Assembly (NCBI GenBank): GCA_038503065.1
Contig: JBCAMK010000004.1
Coordinates: 1,315,001-1,379,000 of the forward strand
Direction: 5' to 3'
Origin: Paragyromitra xinjiangensis
Lineage: Eukaryota > Ascomycota > Pezizomycetes > Pezizales > Discinaceae
Length of the DNA stretch: 64,000 nt
In this document: piece by piece, positions 11,604-22,995 of the stretch
How positions within the stretch are numbered: the stretch's first letter is position 1
Layout: each line of letters starts with the position of its first letter
The notes under the pieces: model-generated
Database searches by the model: none
Seen by the model: the letters and a program-made list of their open reading frames with translations, nothing else
What the model was told of the DNA's origin: nothing
Translations under genes and position numbers: made by a program

Positions 11604-12434
11604 ATATTCAAATCGCGCTCACGTAAAACGCTTGTATAAGCATGTAAGCTACAGATCATGGTGGTTTGGGTACTGTTGAAGATATGTTGTAATGCGTTGG
11701 AGGTTGGGATTTACAGAAAAAAAGGTTAGAACCAGCTTAGATAGATAAATCATACACGCATTCAGAACCAATTTCCTGTCGCTTAGATAAATGTAAGCAT
11801 CACTAATTATTTTGCTCAGTCACTTTCACCCGATCTAGTTACGCTGTGAAATTGAAACAGTTTATACTAAGTGGTAGGTTCACGCAGGAGAATAGATCGT
11901 CTATGTTTCCTTCGGACGTGGATACGTGTGGTTGATAGGAAGATCTCTGAAGAATTATTCCCTAGCGCTTGTTGGGGTTGCGCCCCTCGTACTGAGTCCT
12001 ATGGTTAACAACTACATGTACTGACTGCCTAGCTTGGGGAAAACTATAGTTTCCCTGTTTTCTCATACGACATGTATTCGCGACTGATGAATCCGGGCAG
12101 CTAAGGGCAGTTTGGCCGTTTACCAAGTGCCGTTTCTACTATTTCGCCCTTTGGTATAGGCTTCACCGGATAGCAAGTAATATAAATGAGCAAAGGTGTA
12201 GACTGCCTCCTGATCTAGAGGTGCAGTTACAAAATACCAGAGGTGTAAACTACCCCCCCTCTCCCCTTGTCTCGAACCAGTCTCCAATGGCTTGGTAATG
12301 TGAACACAAGAAACACACTAAGCCTAATTGGGTTTGGTTCGAGAAAACCTCTCCCCACCACGTAGACTTACAATATAACAAGACCCCATTTCATCACTAC
12401 AGCCACATTCCATCACATCTCACTTGTTTGCAAC
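11604..12434. other. Intergenic spacer
   Basis: No gene seen. The last 80 bases are CA/CT-rich (TCACTACAGCCACATTCCATC region) and look like a fungal 5' leader leading into 12435. Confidence 0.45.
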
Positions 12435-12560
12435 ATGTAGCCACAAAGAGAAAACGAGGTCGTTCTGGAAATTCTAGAAAGGAAAAAGGAAGTTAAGGCT
12501 CTTGTGAAGCTGCTAGAGCCCAAAATTGCAGCCGCTGCAGCCGGCCTGGTTATCATGTAA
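12435..12560 (+). pseudogene. Possible short coiled-coil ORF disabled by a stop at codon 2
   Basis: An ATG at 12435 in a leader-like context is followed directly by TAG (12438-12440). After that the frame runs 39 codons as a charged amphipathic helix (RENEVVLEILERKKEVKALV) and ends in an Ala-rich tail with TAA at 12558-12560. A CAG-to-TAG change, the kind RIP produces, would explain the stop. It could also be chance or an exon of an unseen gene. No family recognised. Confidence 0.25.
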
Positions 12561-13461
12561 TGACTTGCAACATTCTTCCTACCTCAACATCTATGGTCTA
12601 AATCTCCACATTTGTAGTTTACTTGTAGAGTGCTCTTTTTTGCTTGGCGATGTGGGGTTTGATATTTCACTTGGTACATCGTGGGGTAGTTTGCACCCCC
12701 GGGGTATTCTGGGACCGTACCTCTAAGTCAGGAGGCAGTCTGCACTTTTGCGCTTATTATAATGACGATTTACTAGCGCAAAAATTTCTTCTCAAACAAC
12801 AAGAGCCCGGATAACCATCGTAAGGCTCCAACCCTTACCGTTTCTGCCTCGGCGGCTATCCATCACTTCTCAAATTTCACCTGTCAGAGAAGAAGTTTAT
12901 TGGCGTCTCTCGTCCGAGTCATGAAGCATCTTATTTTTGTCGTCTTCAGACCCCGTGCTGCAGTTGACAGTCCATATAGATTCCCATAATTGGGGCTGTT
13001 TTCCGCAAATATTGTTGGCGGAAACCTTGGCTCGAGGATCCTGGATCTGGTTTACCTGTTTAGCTGGGGAGGCTACCCCTTGGTCCTCCATCCCAAGCTT
13101 CCAAGCTTCCAGCAAGGACGGAGCCCCTATCGCCCTTCTGTTCACGAGAATCTCCATCTCAAAAGACAAAGGAATATTTCCCTTAAAACTTCGAATGCAA
13201 TACCTCCTTTGCTCCAACGAAGGGAGTTTGCAAATACTTTTCCTATCATCCTTGACAATGCGGAAAGAACTGGACCAATAATGGCTGTTTGGGTGCTTCA
13301 GTATGAAGTGAAATTCAGTAGCCAGAGGAAAATTGACTCAGCGCCGTCCCCTACAGCTGTGAGAATTTTAGCCTTAAGTCCGTAATCGAGTCTCTGCTAG
13401 TTAGGCGGAGCTGTATACTGTAGATATACAACCAATCCCAAACCAATATATGTTATCAACG
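12561..13461. other. Spacer with unresolved overlapping ORFs
   Basis: Between about 12897 and 13317 both strands are open over 300 bases or more. The minus-strand reading, ending at 12897, looks slightly more protein-like (a segment EMEILVNRRAIGAPSLLEAW) and could be an exon. I could not find a start or consistent splice sites, so no CDS is called. Confidence 0.3.
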
Positions 13462-13752
13462 TCAAAACCTTCGCCCCCGGAACCTTGTGGCTGCTGCGAA
13501 CAACCACGATAACCATTTTATGATGCCAGAACCAATGTTAAGTTCGGCTAATAGAGGATTCTCTACCTTCTTCCCCAGTACTCTCTCTAGATTTTTTAAG
13601 ATCACCTCCCTGTTTCTTGACAAAGAATGCCTACTTTGCATTCTTAGCACTTAGCAGAGGTAGCGGCGGTAGTAAACTTACGTTAGGTTTAGAAACCATT
13701 CCCTGTTTTCCTCTCGAGCCGCGATCACTGCTTCCGCCTGCCAGCGTAGCAT
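13462..13752 (-). CDS. Small basic hypothetical protein (two exons)
   Basis: Exon 1 13682-13752 and exon 2 13462-13630 are joined by a 51-nt intron (GTAAGT donor, TAG acceptor), giving 79 residues. The product begins MLRWQAEAVIAAREENREWF and continues as a basic chain ending in an aromatic/basic tail (RFRGRRF). Upstream on the same strand a leader-like pyrimidine-rich stretch carries another ATG (13805-13810 region) opening a 20-codon frame that could be an upstream ORF. No family recognised. The splice model closes in frame but rests on sequence signals only. Confidence 0.35.
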
Positions 13753-16391
13753 CAAATATGTGCACCTGCGCAATTCTTTGTCGCTTGGATAAGCTCACTG
13801 GCGATGCCCGGCATATTTGATGTTGGGGAGGGACTATGATAGAAATTTAAGCTGGAGTCGAATGAGAATCGGGACTGTGAGATACGATTTGATATGAGTG
13901 TGGTTTGGTCGAAGAGTAGGCACGTGTGGAGCTGTATGCTTGGTGCTGTCCTATTCGGAGCTCTATGAACTACTGATCTCGCTTCTGAGTGGTAGCTCGT
14001 GGCACCAGAGATAGCGACGCAAACGGCAATGCTTTACCCCCGCGCATGACCGAATTTTCGATGCCCACAAAGAATGTTAAAATCTCGTGTGATTTGATGT
14101 TTACAGTAAAATGAATGCTACTTAATAAATTATCTATTCGTCAAAAGGATCCAAAGAACAAACTTCTGTCAAGAATAAAGGCGGTATGGATCTAGATGGT
14201 AGTAACTTAATGAGATTCCGTGTCCCTGCTTTCTGCTTTCTATTATTTAGGCCAGTATAAGAGGTAGCTTAAGAGGGTATAGGCTTGTGCGGGTCGGGGG
14301 TCGATCACATAGAGCTGATGTGATTAAGGCTACGGTAGAGATTCTGGTATGGGATGGCAATTTACTAGATCTTAACATTAAGAATATTGCGCCGGATTAG
14401 CGTACTATTAACAAGGAAAGCATGATGTGAAGGTGAGAGAATAGACCCGCGTGATAGAGAGGGCTATGGGAGAAAAAAGGGCACGGGATCACTTGTAGGT
14501 GTTCTGCGTCGGAAGATTGCATTGAACTGTCACGCGATAAACAGTCGTGTAATTAGGGTTAGGTGTACTCTGGCCGCGGTTGTTTGGTTGATTGATTAAT
14601 GGATTTCTTCACTTTGCCCCAAGAGCCCAAGATTTAGGACTTGTTACCCACCCTTTACAGGTTATGGGGAACGAGGTGTAGAACGAAAAATGAATTCTAT
14701 GACTTCTATAGATAGAGAAGAAACTCACTAGTTATCTTTTGTGTTTTTCTTGGGTTTTCATGTATAGTGTGAGGATTTTTTTCGATATCTCAGATGTAAA
14801 ATGTAGATATCTGCATGCATTTCGGGAAATTCAAGTTTATTATTAAGAGTTAACAGCAAATTTGGGGGGAGGCTAGGGATAGAGGCCAGCTTAGGATACA
14901 TACATGTAGGTCTCACACTATTTCTGTTATTAGCCTCATTCAGGTTGATTAGTACCTACTACTAGCGAGAAAATAAAGTCTGCTCGGTTCAATACAAGCA
15001 ACGCGGAGGAAAGTCCCAAGAGCAACGAACTGATTTATTTCCTATACATCCTGATTTACAAGAATAAGTCTTGCTGTAATCGTATGGAGTCCCCCTATTT
15101 CATTTTATTAATTTTCTTGGCCATAGCGAGATGTAATTTGATAAATGAAGGTTCGTTGCTTTGTACCGAACCGAACACACTTTATTTTTTGGCTAGTATA
15201 CTCTACAAAAACCCAGATTGATGGCTAATAAGTTTTCCAGCCACACACATACACAAGGCTAGGTCCTAAGTACTATCCCTTAGTCTGGTAAAAAAATGCT
15301 GACCCCTGTTCTCCATCGTTCATATCTTCCTTGGTAATGTTTCCGACTCCGACAGTGAAGGTTAGGGTTAACACCCTTGCCCACACATCAACTTCTTGAT
15401 ACATATTTCCCCTCTTCTTGATCCTCTCCTGCTGGCTAGCTGATCGAGTCATCATTCACCCCCGATTCTTGCTGCTCAAGCAGCAAGGCTGAACTCTTTG
15501 GATTATTGAATTTCCCCGCTCAGCCTCATAACTTCTACCTTTAATTTCCGCCAGCAAGCTTCGTGACTCAACTAATTAGGCAAAATTGGGTTTCGGGGCA
15601 TTCAAGTGTCACATCGGTAAGTTTGGAGCTCGGTTATCCCTGGTTAATAATCTGGCGTAGGCCATCCGCGCTCATACAATCTTTGAAGAAAGCATGCTCT
15701 CATAGTGAGAATGGAGAAGAGTAGTACGCGATTCACCAAAGTATGGCCAGTTGCTTCTGAGATGAGAGTCTAACATCCGTATTCCGAGCCCCATGGCCCA
15801 CTGCACCAGCTTTCACGCCTTTCTGTTAAATTTTATGGCTCTGACATCATAAACTACACTAACTAGAAAACCTCCAATGGATATATAGCAAACGGCAGCA
15901 TAGTCCCTCGAATAAAAATTTAGCACTAAATGCGGGCGGAATTTCAGAAAAAAATTGCATTCTTCGCTTGTACCCCCACGCTCCAACTCATATCTGCGCG
16001 TCTCCGCTTCATTTCTACCATATACTCGCGCGAGCACAACCCTTTTTTTATTTCCCCCTCTCACTTTTGCCTCGGGTACCCATGCCTCATTTATTTCTTT
16101 CATTGCTCGTACTTCATCCATTAGTATTTCCCCTTGGCGATGGCCTAGGCGAGCTCAACCGGTTGAAGCTGTGCGTCAACAACTTTGGAGGATCTTGTTA
16201 GAGCCAAAAATTTGTTCACTCCCTTGGCGCCAAAAGCGTACAAGCTCGCTGTGTGTCGATAGTGTTGGCTGATTGCAACAATAGAAGACGGTATTTCTCG
16301 GTTTGTCGTGTCATTCCCTGATTGCCTGTTCCCTTTCCCTTTTCTTCCACCAGTATCATCCACACAATTTTACATTTCCACGTCCATACCT
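13753..16391. other. Long spacer between small gene and first caspase-like gene
   Basis: About 2.6 kb, AT-rich in the middle. Telomere-like motifs lie at 14553-14563 and 15357-15370. A minus-strand frame at 15273-15455 (begins MMTRSASQQERIKKRG) could be spliced through a 45-nt GT-AG segment, but support is weak. The part next to 16391 is probably the 3' untranslated region of the minus-strand caspase-like gene. Confidence 0.4.
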
Positions 16392-17645
16392 TCAATCGCT
16401 ATCCCCTCCTAGGACTCCCCCCTGCTTAGTACCTGCTTCTACCAGCACAAATCCCGCCTCTGTCTCAATATTCTCTTCTTTACTAACGAGCACATAATCA
16501 GCTATTGATATATCAGGTTTGTCACCTCTGCCGATGCGCCGGAATGTAATCGAACCACGATAGGATTTCTCGAGGGAGTGATAAACCGGATCCGTTGTGA
16601 GACACGGGCCGCCAAGGGTTTCCAGCTCTCGAGATAGTTGCTCAAAAGATAGAGCATTGCCCTTGAACTCACGAAACACTCGAAGAATCGCATTGGTAAA
16701 TGACTCAGGCCCGACAGCTGGAGTGACACAGTTGTGTCGGCATGCAGCCAAAATCTCGACTGTATGAGGGTGGAAATCGCGGTAGATACCGCCTTCCGAG
16801 TAGCATGCATCTAGGAAAATAGCCACATCTGACTTGGATTTCCGCAGATACTCTCGGATAGGCCCGAATCGGACTTGATAAAAGTTTCCCTCATGGCTCA
16901 TTGCCAGCGTATACTCTTTGCTAGTATTCCAGGCTCCATGGCAACCGAAGTAAACCAGGAGTAAATTTGAGTTTTCGTCGTGATTGTCACGGAACCCAGC
17001 GATTACTTCTTCTACTGTCTCCTGTAGTCTTTGTTGCGGGTCAACAAATGGGATCTTGTATACGGTCACCAGGAACCCCCATTCTTGCCCAAGTTCCTGT
17101 TTGAGGTTATGGGCCTCAGATAAACACCCACCAAGATCATCCGAAGTAAATACAATCAGTAGTGCATGGCAGAAGTTGTATTTTGCTGTAGGGCGATTTG
17201 GTTCGCAAAGGATGGGGACGTAGGAGTCATCTGAGATTGGAGAACGGTAGTTTTGGTGATAGAGAGTTTCTGGCGGGGTAACTGATTTAGGAACAGCGTG
17301 AGTGACTGTATCTTGCTGCGCCGAGAAAGAACTTGAGTGGGAAATTTGTGGTGCGTATGTGACACTGTGTTCTTCCGAGCTCACAATCCGTTGAGACCTT
17401 GAGCCTAGAAGTGAGAACGGTTTCTTGGGAAATATTCTATTAAAATGTAGTTTGTAAACTCACTCCATGACTCCTGGGGGTATTCTCTTTGATTCGACAT
17501 GCCCGGAATCCGAGGAATAGTGACCCATCACTACGGTAACGACAATCGCCCCAACAACCGTGAATAGCACCCATCGATATATTTGCTCCATCGCCCAGGC
17601 CAAGATCATCAGAACAGAAATATAAAAAGGCATATACTTGTCCAT
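16392..17645 (-). CDS. Caspase-like (peptidase C14-type) protein A with two N-terminal membrane helices
   Basis: Exon 1 17464-17645 and exon 2 16392-17397, intron 66 nt (donor GTGAGT), give 395 residues. Exon 1 encodes two hydrophobic segments (about residues 5-20 and 24-41: FYISVLMILAWAM and WVLFTVVGAIVVTVVMG). A polar linker follows to about residue 120, then a caspase fold: a Y-x-x-C/A-L-L-I-V first strand, WGF and KIPF signatures, NLLLVYFGCHG with catalytic His214, and KSDVAIFLDAC with catalytic Cys259. Family members cleave after acidic or basic residues in cell-death and stress pathways; specificity cannot be read here. Cys213 directly before the His replaces the Gly of the two paralogues. 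Both exons share one frame with a single TGA inside the proposed intron, so splicing matters for the membrane region. Paralogues lie at 24.6-26.2 and 29.5-30.8 kb. Confidence 0.8.
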
Positions 17646-19272
17646 AATGAGCTAGTATCAACAAGAGGTAATAGGAAGTCGATATAGGTGGGCTGTAAGG
17701 GTACGCGTGTTCTATGCGAATAAAAATAAAAGGGAGGTTTAGAAAGCGAGGCACTGGATCAACGATGGGTCGATGGGTCGATGGGTCAAATAAATGGACG
17801 AGGATAAATTCTAAGGTAAGAGTGATAGGGAGGCTCATGTGGAGGTAAGGAAGCGAGGAATATGAGCAGGAGTAGAAGGACGGGTAGTCGACAGGCCAGG
17901 ATAGTAAGCGAGAGAAGTAGGGAGACGAAGTCACCGGAAACAGGAGATGCTATAACGAAGTACAGAAGTCCAGATAGTAGACATCCAGTCAGTGAGTTAG
18001 GGCAGTGAAGGTCTTGGGAGAGCAGCACAACCGCACTATGCTGAGTTCGAGCCGAACCCTGATTGCGCTCTGCTCTAGCCCTTGCAGTTAGGTCCGAACC
18101 CACCGACCGAGGGATCTTTTAAAGCGCCTTTTCGTAACCGCCAGAAGGCTACAGGGCTGAGTCCTTCTGAGGAAAGTCAGTAGACGTTGCGCTATAATGC
18201 TAGAGCAAGACGGCCTCTGAGGCCGCAGCCTGCAAACCGACTCGTCAAGTACTGTATACTCTTGTCACGTGCGAGCACCTGTGTAGATTAGGACTAGCCT
18301 GCCAAGGAACATGGTGCTGATTAAGGCGAAGGTCTGGCTAGACTCTGAGAATCCTTTGAGCGCTGTGGGAATTCAGCTACTAGGAGTTCGGCTGCGGCAA
18401 TTTCCTTTAGCTGATTACGGTACTAGAAATATTCATTTCATAGGCTGAGGACTTAGGAGGGTAAACTGGCCGGATATAGATGATCGTACTTACAAAGCAA
18501 GTAAACGGGCTTAGAACTTTGAATATCTTGGAAAGCCCTCTGGCAATCCAGATGTCAAACCGTACATGTTGAGGATAGGACATCAATCCAGCCCACTACA
18601 TCCCTCCTCGAAGCAGACCCCCTGATCCTGACCTTCACCGAGTACCGCTCGCAGTCAGTCATATAACTATAGGGGGGTATGATAAAGGCTTGCTAGGTTG
18701 TAGCGTTGGTGCCGATTAGATGAATCGTTGGGAGTCGAAGAGGTTTGAATGCACAGCGCAGCTAAGGGCAGAGTTAGTGAATAGCTACTCATACAGGAGT
18801 TGTAACATTCTTACAGAACGCATGAAAAGTACTATGACAAGAAACTGGACTGTAGCTTACCTTTCTTTCAGTATGCTATTTCAACCCTGAGAACGAAGAT
18901 TACTTATAGTAGCAAGATCAGGTAGCGGCCAATAAAACCAACTTTGATTATGCGGGATAAATAGATATCAGTCATATCCCTAACGAAGCCGATTAGTAGT
19001 GCGTTCGATGATAAGGTTCCCAAGACTTCAAGGCCGATCAGAACTGTTACTGGGTCCTGGCACCCTGGCGCCTTGGTAAATATCACAGCATAAGTCTCCC
19101 TTAGTAGAATAGTTAGTGAAGAGGAATATATCTTGGTCTCATGAGGTATGAATTTGTAGGATTAACTCGCAGCCGATAAGACTTTCTGCCGTCAGCAATC
19201 CTCTGTTGGACTCACATAGTTTTCTTTGTCCCTTAGATAAAATTGATAGAGATCTCCACTCATTTCTAGTGG
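17646..19272. other. Spacer and probable 5' region of caspase-like gene A
   Basis: The strand upstream of gene A is pyrimidine-rich (17700-17940), as expected for a leader or promoter. It includes three tandem CGATGGGT units at 17763-17786. Between 18900 and 19180 the minus strand has an unbroken stretch of about 85 codons (includes VTVLIGLEVLGTLSSNALLI) that might be an exon or a decayed gene; no start or splice partner was found. Confidence 0.4.
17763..17786. repeat. Three tandem copies of CGATGGGT
   Basis: Perfect 8-bp unit repeated three times in the probable 5' leader or promoter of the first caspase-like gene, about 120-140 bp before its ATG. Could be a binding-site array or a simple microsatellite. 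Confidence 0.8.
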
Positions 19273-19890
19273 TTAAACAACGTCGATATACGCTCTTATT
19301 GAGTACGGCGGATGGGCTAGTTGCACGTTGGGCTCTCGAGTTCTAACCGGAGAATCTTGTTGAGGGGTGTTTTGGGGTATACGTAACTGTGCAGTCAGAT
19401 TATTTTGATAAAAGTGGATTCGGTGACTGAACTCTTGGATTTCGTTATTTATGTTCGCAAAGGAAGATGGGGCGCTTGTAAGAACAAAAGCATCAAAGAA
19501 AGATAAGGCTGAATTCATGAAAGTTGTAACCATCCTGATATCGATGAAGGACAAAAGTTCTCGTGTATGTGACTGATACACTATAGCGCGATATTCAGTG
19601 CGGGCAAGTTGCCTATGGGCAAAAATTAAAAGAGAGGAAAGTTTGCTTAATTTTGTTCCATGTTAATCTTGGGTGGTTTGGAGTATTTTGGGTAATGTGG
19701 CAGATGTTGATGCGCATCGTCTAATGTATGAATAGAGTTCCGATGAGTGGGCACCATCGTTAAAATAGGAAGTCTTTTTCTTAGAAAGAGGGGAACAGCC
19801 TCCAATATTATATCCGGGGCTACACCTTGAAGCGCGCGGCTGTAGTGCTTCATTGTTTCTTGTGCCGAATGTTGTGATACGTATGCGCAT
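19273..19890 (-). pseudogene. Unknown gene interrupted by one in-frame stop
   Basis: From ATG 19888-19890 the frame is open for 75 codons, meets one TAA (about 19663-19665), then stays open in the same frame to TAA at 19273. Both halves look protein-like (for example SYFNDGAHSSELYSYIRRC before, and FFDAFVLTSAPSSFANINNE after). CAA-to-TAA is a RIP-type change and would explain the stop, but an unrecognised intron is possible. A second start in another frame (ATG 19911-19913) opens an 88-codon frame over the same DNA. No family recognised. Confidence 0.3.
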
Positions 19891-21238
19891 GCGAGTCGGT
19901 TACGGGACGACATACGCTAGCCTAATCGGATGGCGCTGGAACCAGTAAAATCGTCGGGCAAACACTTCTAGGCATATGCTAGCGTAAGATTATTCAGCCA
20001 ACGACAAAAGGCGGTTTAATTTCGTGTTCTTGCCAGGACTGCAATGAAGTAGACGCGTCCTAACGAATACAGACTGGTTGATGCCATTAATTTATAAGGG
20101 AAGTAAAAACAAATTTTTGCAGAGGCCTAGATCTAGTTATGGCATTAAGATTCCTGCTAAGTTGATGTTTCCATCGCATCGTATAAGAATTTTTATTCCT
20201 ATAGTCGTATCCTGCTGCAAGACTAGTATCTCGCATGCATAGCAAATATTATACTAGCTAGAAAATTTCATGGGTAACCGGGCGCAGCAACCTAAATGAG
20301 ACACGTGATCTAGCCGATCTGGGCGAGCGAGAAAAAAAAGTGGCTTGGAGGTAGCAACTAAAAACCAAGTCATATTTTGTTTTCCAGCAAGTACGTTCGC
20401 ACATTTCTGCGCACTCGCATAAACAGGGAACTTCGCAACTTGAGACGCCTTGTTGTGACTGATCTTATGTTTGTAAATTAAATACCGTATTCCCTCGAAA
20501 ATAACGAATACGACTGGACTGAGGCTGCATAATAGCTAGAATAGTAATATCACTGGGCGAGGCAACAGGATCTTTACCGTCTGCGTCAAATCTGAAGATT
20601 GTTCTGGTTCTTAACTGGGTGTGATTGAGCCTCAATGTCTACTTAGCCAATCCAACAGCAATTCTTGCCCTACGGTCTCAGTCCGGTTGTATTTGTTATT
20701 TGCGAGAAAATACGGTATGCGAACCATAGTATTAGATACACCCCGCATCTCGGGGCTCGACAAGCTATATTGATGTAATTAATCCATCAGTTCCCAACGT
20801 TGTTATTGCCATTGGTATCTATATAAAATGCGAATTAGTGATTACGGGGTAGGAAACGTTGGGTGTCTGCATGCCGTATACCACACAAGCTTCTAATAGC
20901 TAAGGACCCATGCTGAGATCGGCTTTGAAGCCTGAGGACTTCCTTCCCTAAGTGAATCCGAAATATGCGCTAGAGTCCTAGAAATGCTCTATAGCTCCAA
21001 GCTAGCAGGAATAATCAGGGGTTTACTGGGCTAGTTTTGAAATAAGACGACGCGAGAGCCAGAAGTCGGAACGTGTGTGCTCTATCGGCTTTGGTTATGA
21101 GGGCTTCCGTTGTACTTATGTGGACGATATGCATGATAAGCGTTTATCAATTTGGCCAGGTTCCCTGTTGAAATCTTAATGGGTTGGTTTAGGGTTTCAA
21201 ATCTTGATCCTAGTTCCGAGACAAACCGACATACTCTA
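19891..21238. other. AT-rich gene desert
   Basis: No coding frame of note on either strand. A local inverted pair with TACGCTAGC cores sits near 19912-19925 and 19975-19990. The sequence has the base composition expected of old RIP-mutated DNA. Confidence 0.5.
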
Positions 21239-21285
21239 CAGTCGCTCCTAGTCAACGATAAGATCCTAGGAACAAAGCAACGATT
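21239..21285. mobile_element. Fragment related to the 21667-21821 element
   Basis: A segment starting CAGTCGCTCCTAGTCAACGA, preceded by TA, matches the inner end of the right repeat of the 21667-21821 element and then, like that element, runs into AACAAAGCAACGA. It is either a second partial copy or the true left end of one larger element reaching 21821. Confidence 0.5.
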
Positions 21286-21666
21286 ATTTTTTACTATCTA
21301 GCTTGTTATTTGTAATTTTTTGGTTACAGCGTCCGATGGTAGGGATGCTAGGACTTTATGAACGGTAGTGTACTTTTGAATGACCTAGTTTAGTTGATAA
21401 AACCGAAAAACTCGAGCGAGGTCGGGTCTCTCAAGCGAATGACTGCAAAGCCACCTGTCGGCAGACTTATCCCACCCTCGAAGTATATGCGGCGGTGGTC
21501 ACATCCCGTTACGTCATATATATCTCGCCCCCAGATCTAAATCCCTCGCTGTCTCGTGCGGTTTCTTCCGCTGCAAAACCCCTTCGTTAAAATTAGTTTG
21601 CCTCGTGATTGGATATCATCCATGATCACACTTGAAGTAACGAGGCACAGTGTACTGGAGGCTATA

Positions 21667-21821
21667 CAGTCGCTCCCGGGTCAGCGGCGAGACTGGGCCA
21701 GTGACGAACAGGGGTCTAGAGGAGCAAAGCAACGAGTATTAATGGCTTAGGACTAGCTATTCCTGCTGTTCAAGCCCTGTTCGTCGTTGGCCCAGTTTCG
21801 TCGTTGACCTAGGAGTGACTG
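21667..21821. mobile_element. Short MITE with about 46-bp inverted repeats and TA flanks
   Basis: Left arm 21667-21712 and right arm 21776-21821 are inverted copies that differ only by transitions, as expected from RIP or deamination. TA flanks both sides (21665-21666 and 21822-21823), pointing to a Tc1/mariner-like origin. Too short to code for a transposase. Confidence 0.7.
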
Positions 21822-22377
21822 TACTTGGCTTACCTATTTAATAGAGGAATCGCTACTAGAGGAAGGCACTTTCGCCATCGCTGTAACTGATTTAGTTTTA
21901 ATTAGTTCTGTTGCGATTGTTGATTTGCCGACGACTCGTATAGTCCTGCGTGCGCACGCGTGTTGATAGATCAGCCCACCCTGTTCTCTAATCGTTGATC
22001 CCATATGATGGCTATGCAGTGAAGATAAAGGAGGAAAGGTATAACCTCCGCCTAGAGCCACCCCAAGCTGTGCCGAAAAACACTACATGTAGTTAATGTA
22101 TATACACATGTAGTTGGGTCCACTGCCCTTCCTTCCTGGCCTCATGGACCTCACTCCTTTTAAGCAGCCCGGCGGATTACTAACTGCCCCTAATTCTCCC
22201 CAACTCGGTTTGACTGTAAAATAATAGCTCCCGATTTTGGGGCAACCCTTTGATGAGACATGGCAGGTTTGGTAGCTCGATGGGCGTTGCTTTGCTGGTT
22301 GTCTCTGTATTACATCGGGGCTTAGATGGTGGAGCATATTGTGATGTAGAGGGCATCGGGTACTCTACAAGGTGCGG

Positions 22378-22995
22378 GAATGCATCAATTTCCGCATTTC
22401 CCATACAAATCGGCTTGCAAAAGGCACAAAATGATGCATTAACATAGGACGTTATTTGTAAATGCATCACCTGATGCATTTGCTGATGCATTAACAGGGA
22501 AGTTTACCTGTAAATGTATCACCTGCTGTGGTAAATCGTCGGTAAAGTTGTAGGGAAGGGCATCAAGAAAGGTGTAATTAGGAAAGTCGTTGGTAAAGTC
22601 ATCAGCAAAGTCGTCAGTAATGTCGTCAATAAAAGTTTAATTTAACTTTTCCGCAAAAAATACAGTACGAGTGATCAATTGCTAGTAATTGAATATATGA
22701 ACTGATAGCTTAAGGGATAAGGAGTATGGAAGTGGTGCAGAACAGCTGGGGTTCAACCCCTGGTAAAAACCTTTTGCCAGTAGGTGTATGCCCACCTTTT
22801 CTTTTACTAAAAACGGGAAAGTTGTCGGGAAAGTTGTCCAGGAATTGCATCAATTGATGCATTTCATGATGCATTCCCCCCATACAAAATTGATGCATTC
22901 TGGGATGCATTCTGGGATGCATTTCCCCAGCAAAATTTTGATGCATTTCTTGATGCATTTACTGATGCATTCCCATACCTCGTAGAGGTAGTGTA
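22378..22995. repeat. ATGCAT-rich dispersed repeat, copy 1
   Basis: The palindrome ATGCAT, mostly as GATGCATT, occurs 13 times in two clusters (22380-22495, five times; 22855-22975, eight times). Between them are an array of degenerate 12-bp units near AAAGTCGTCAGT (about 22532-22630), two GGAAAGTTGTC units at about 22810-22835, and a tRNA-like box pair. A diverged copy lies at 51525-51740. Because ATGCAT is its own complement, both strands show artificial Met-His reading frames; these are not treated as genes. Confidence 0.75.
22699..22775 (+). ncRNA. Possible tRNA-like / SINE-type Pol III unit
   Basis: TAGCTTAAGGG at 22706-22716 fits the A-box consensus, and GGTTCAACCCC at 22750-22760 fits the B-box consensus. 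The 33-bp spacing is normal for a tRNA gene, and a TTTT stop follows at 22772-22775. The acceptor and anticodon stems do not fold into a normal tRNA, so it is a decayed tRNA or a tRNA-derived SINE head inside the ATGCAT repeat. Confidence 0.35.

Noticed and set aside
12937..13385. Two overlapping plus-strand frames of 114 and 131 codons
   Set aside because: No ATG context, splice sites or family; an opposite-strand frame is equally open, so none can be preferred.
22710..22985. Met-His repeat proteins on both strands
   Set aside because: Produced by the self-complementary ATGCAT units; mirror-image frames on both strands indicate non-coding repeat.
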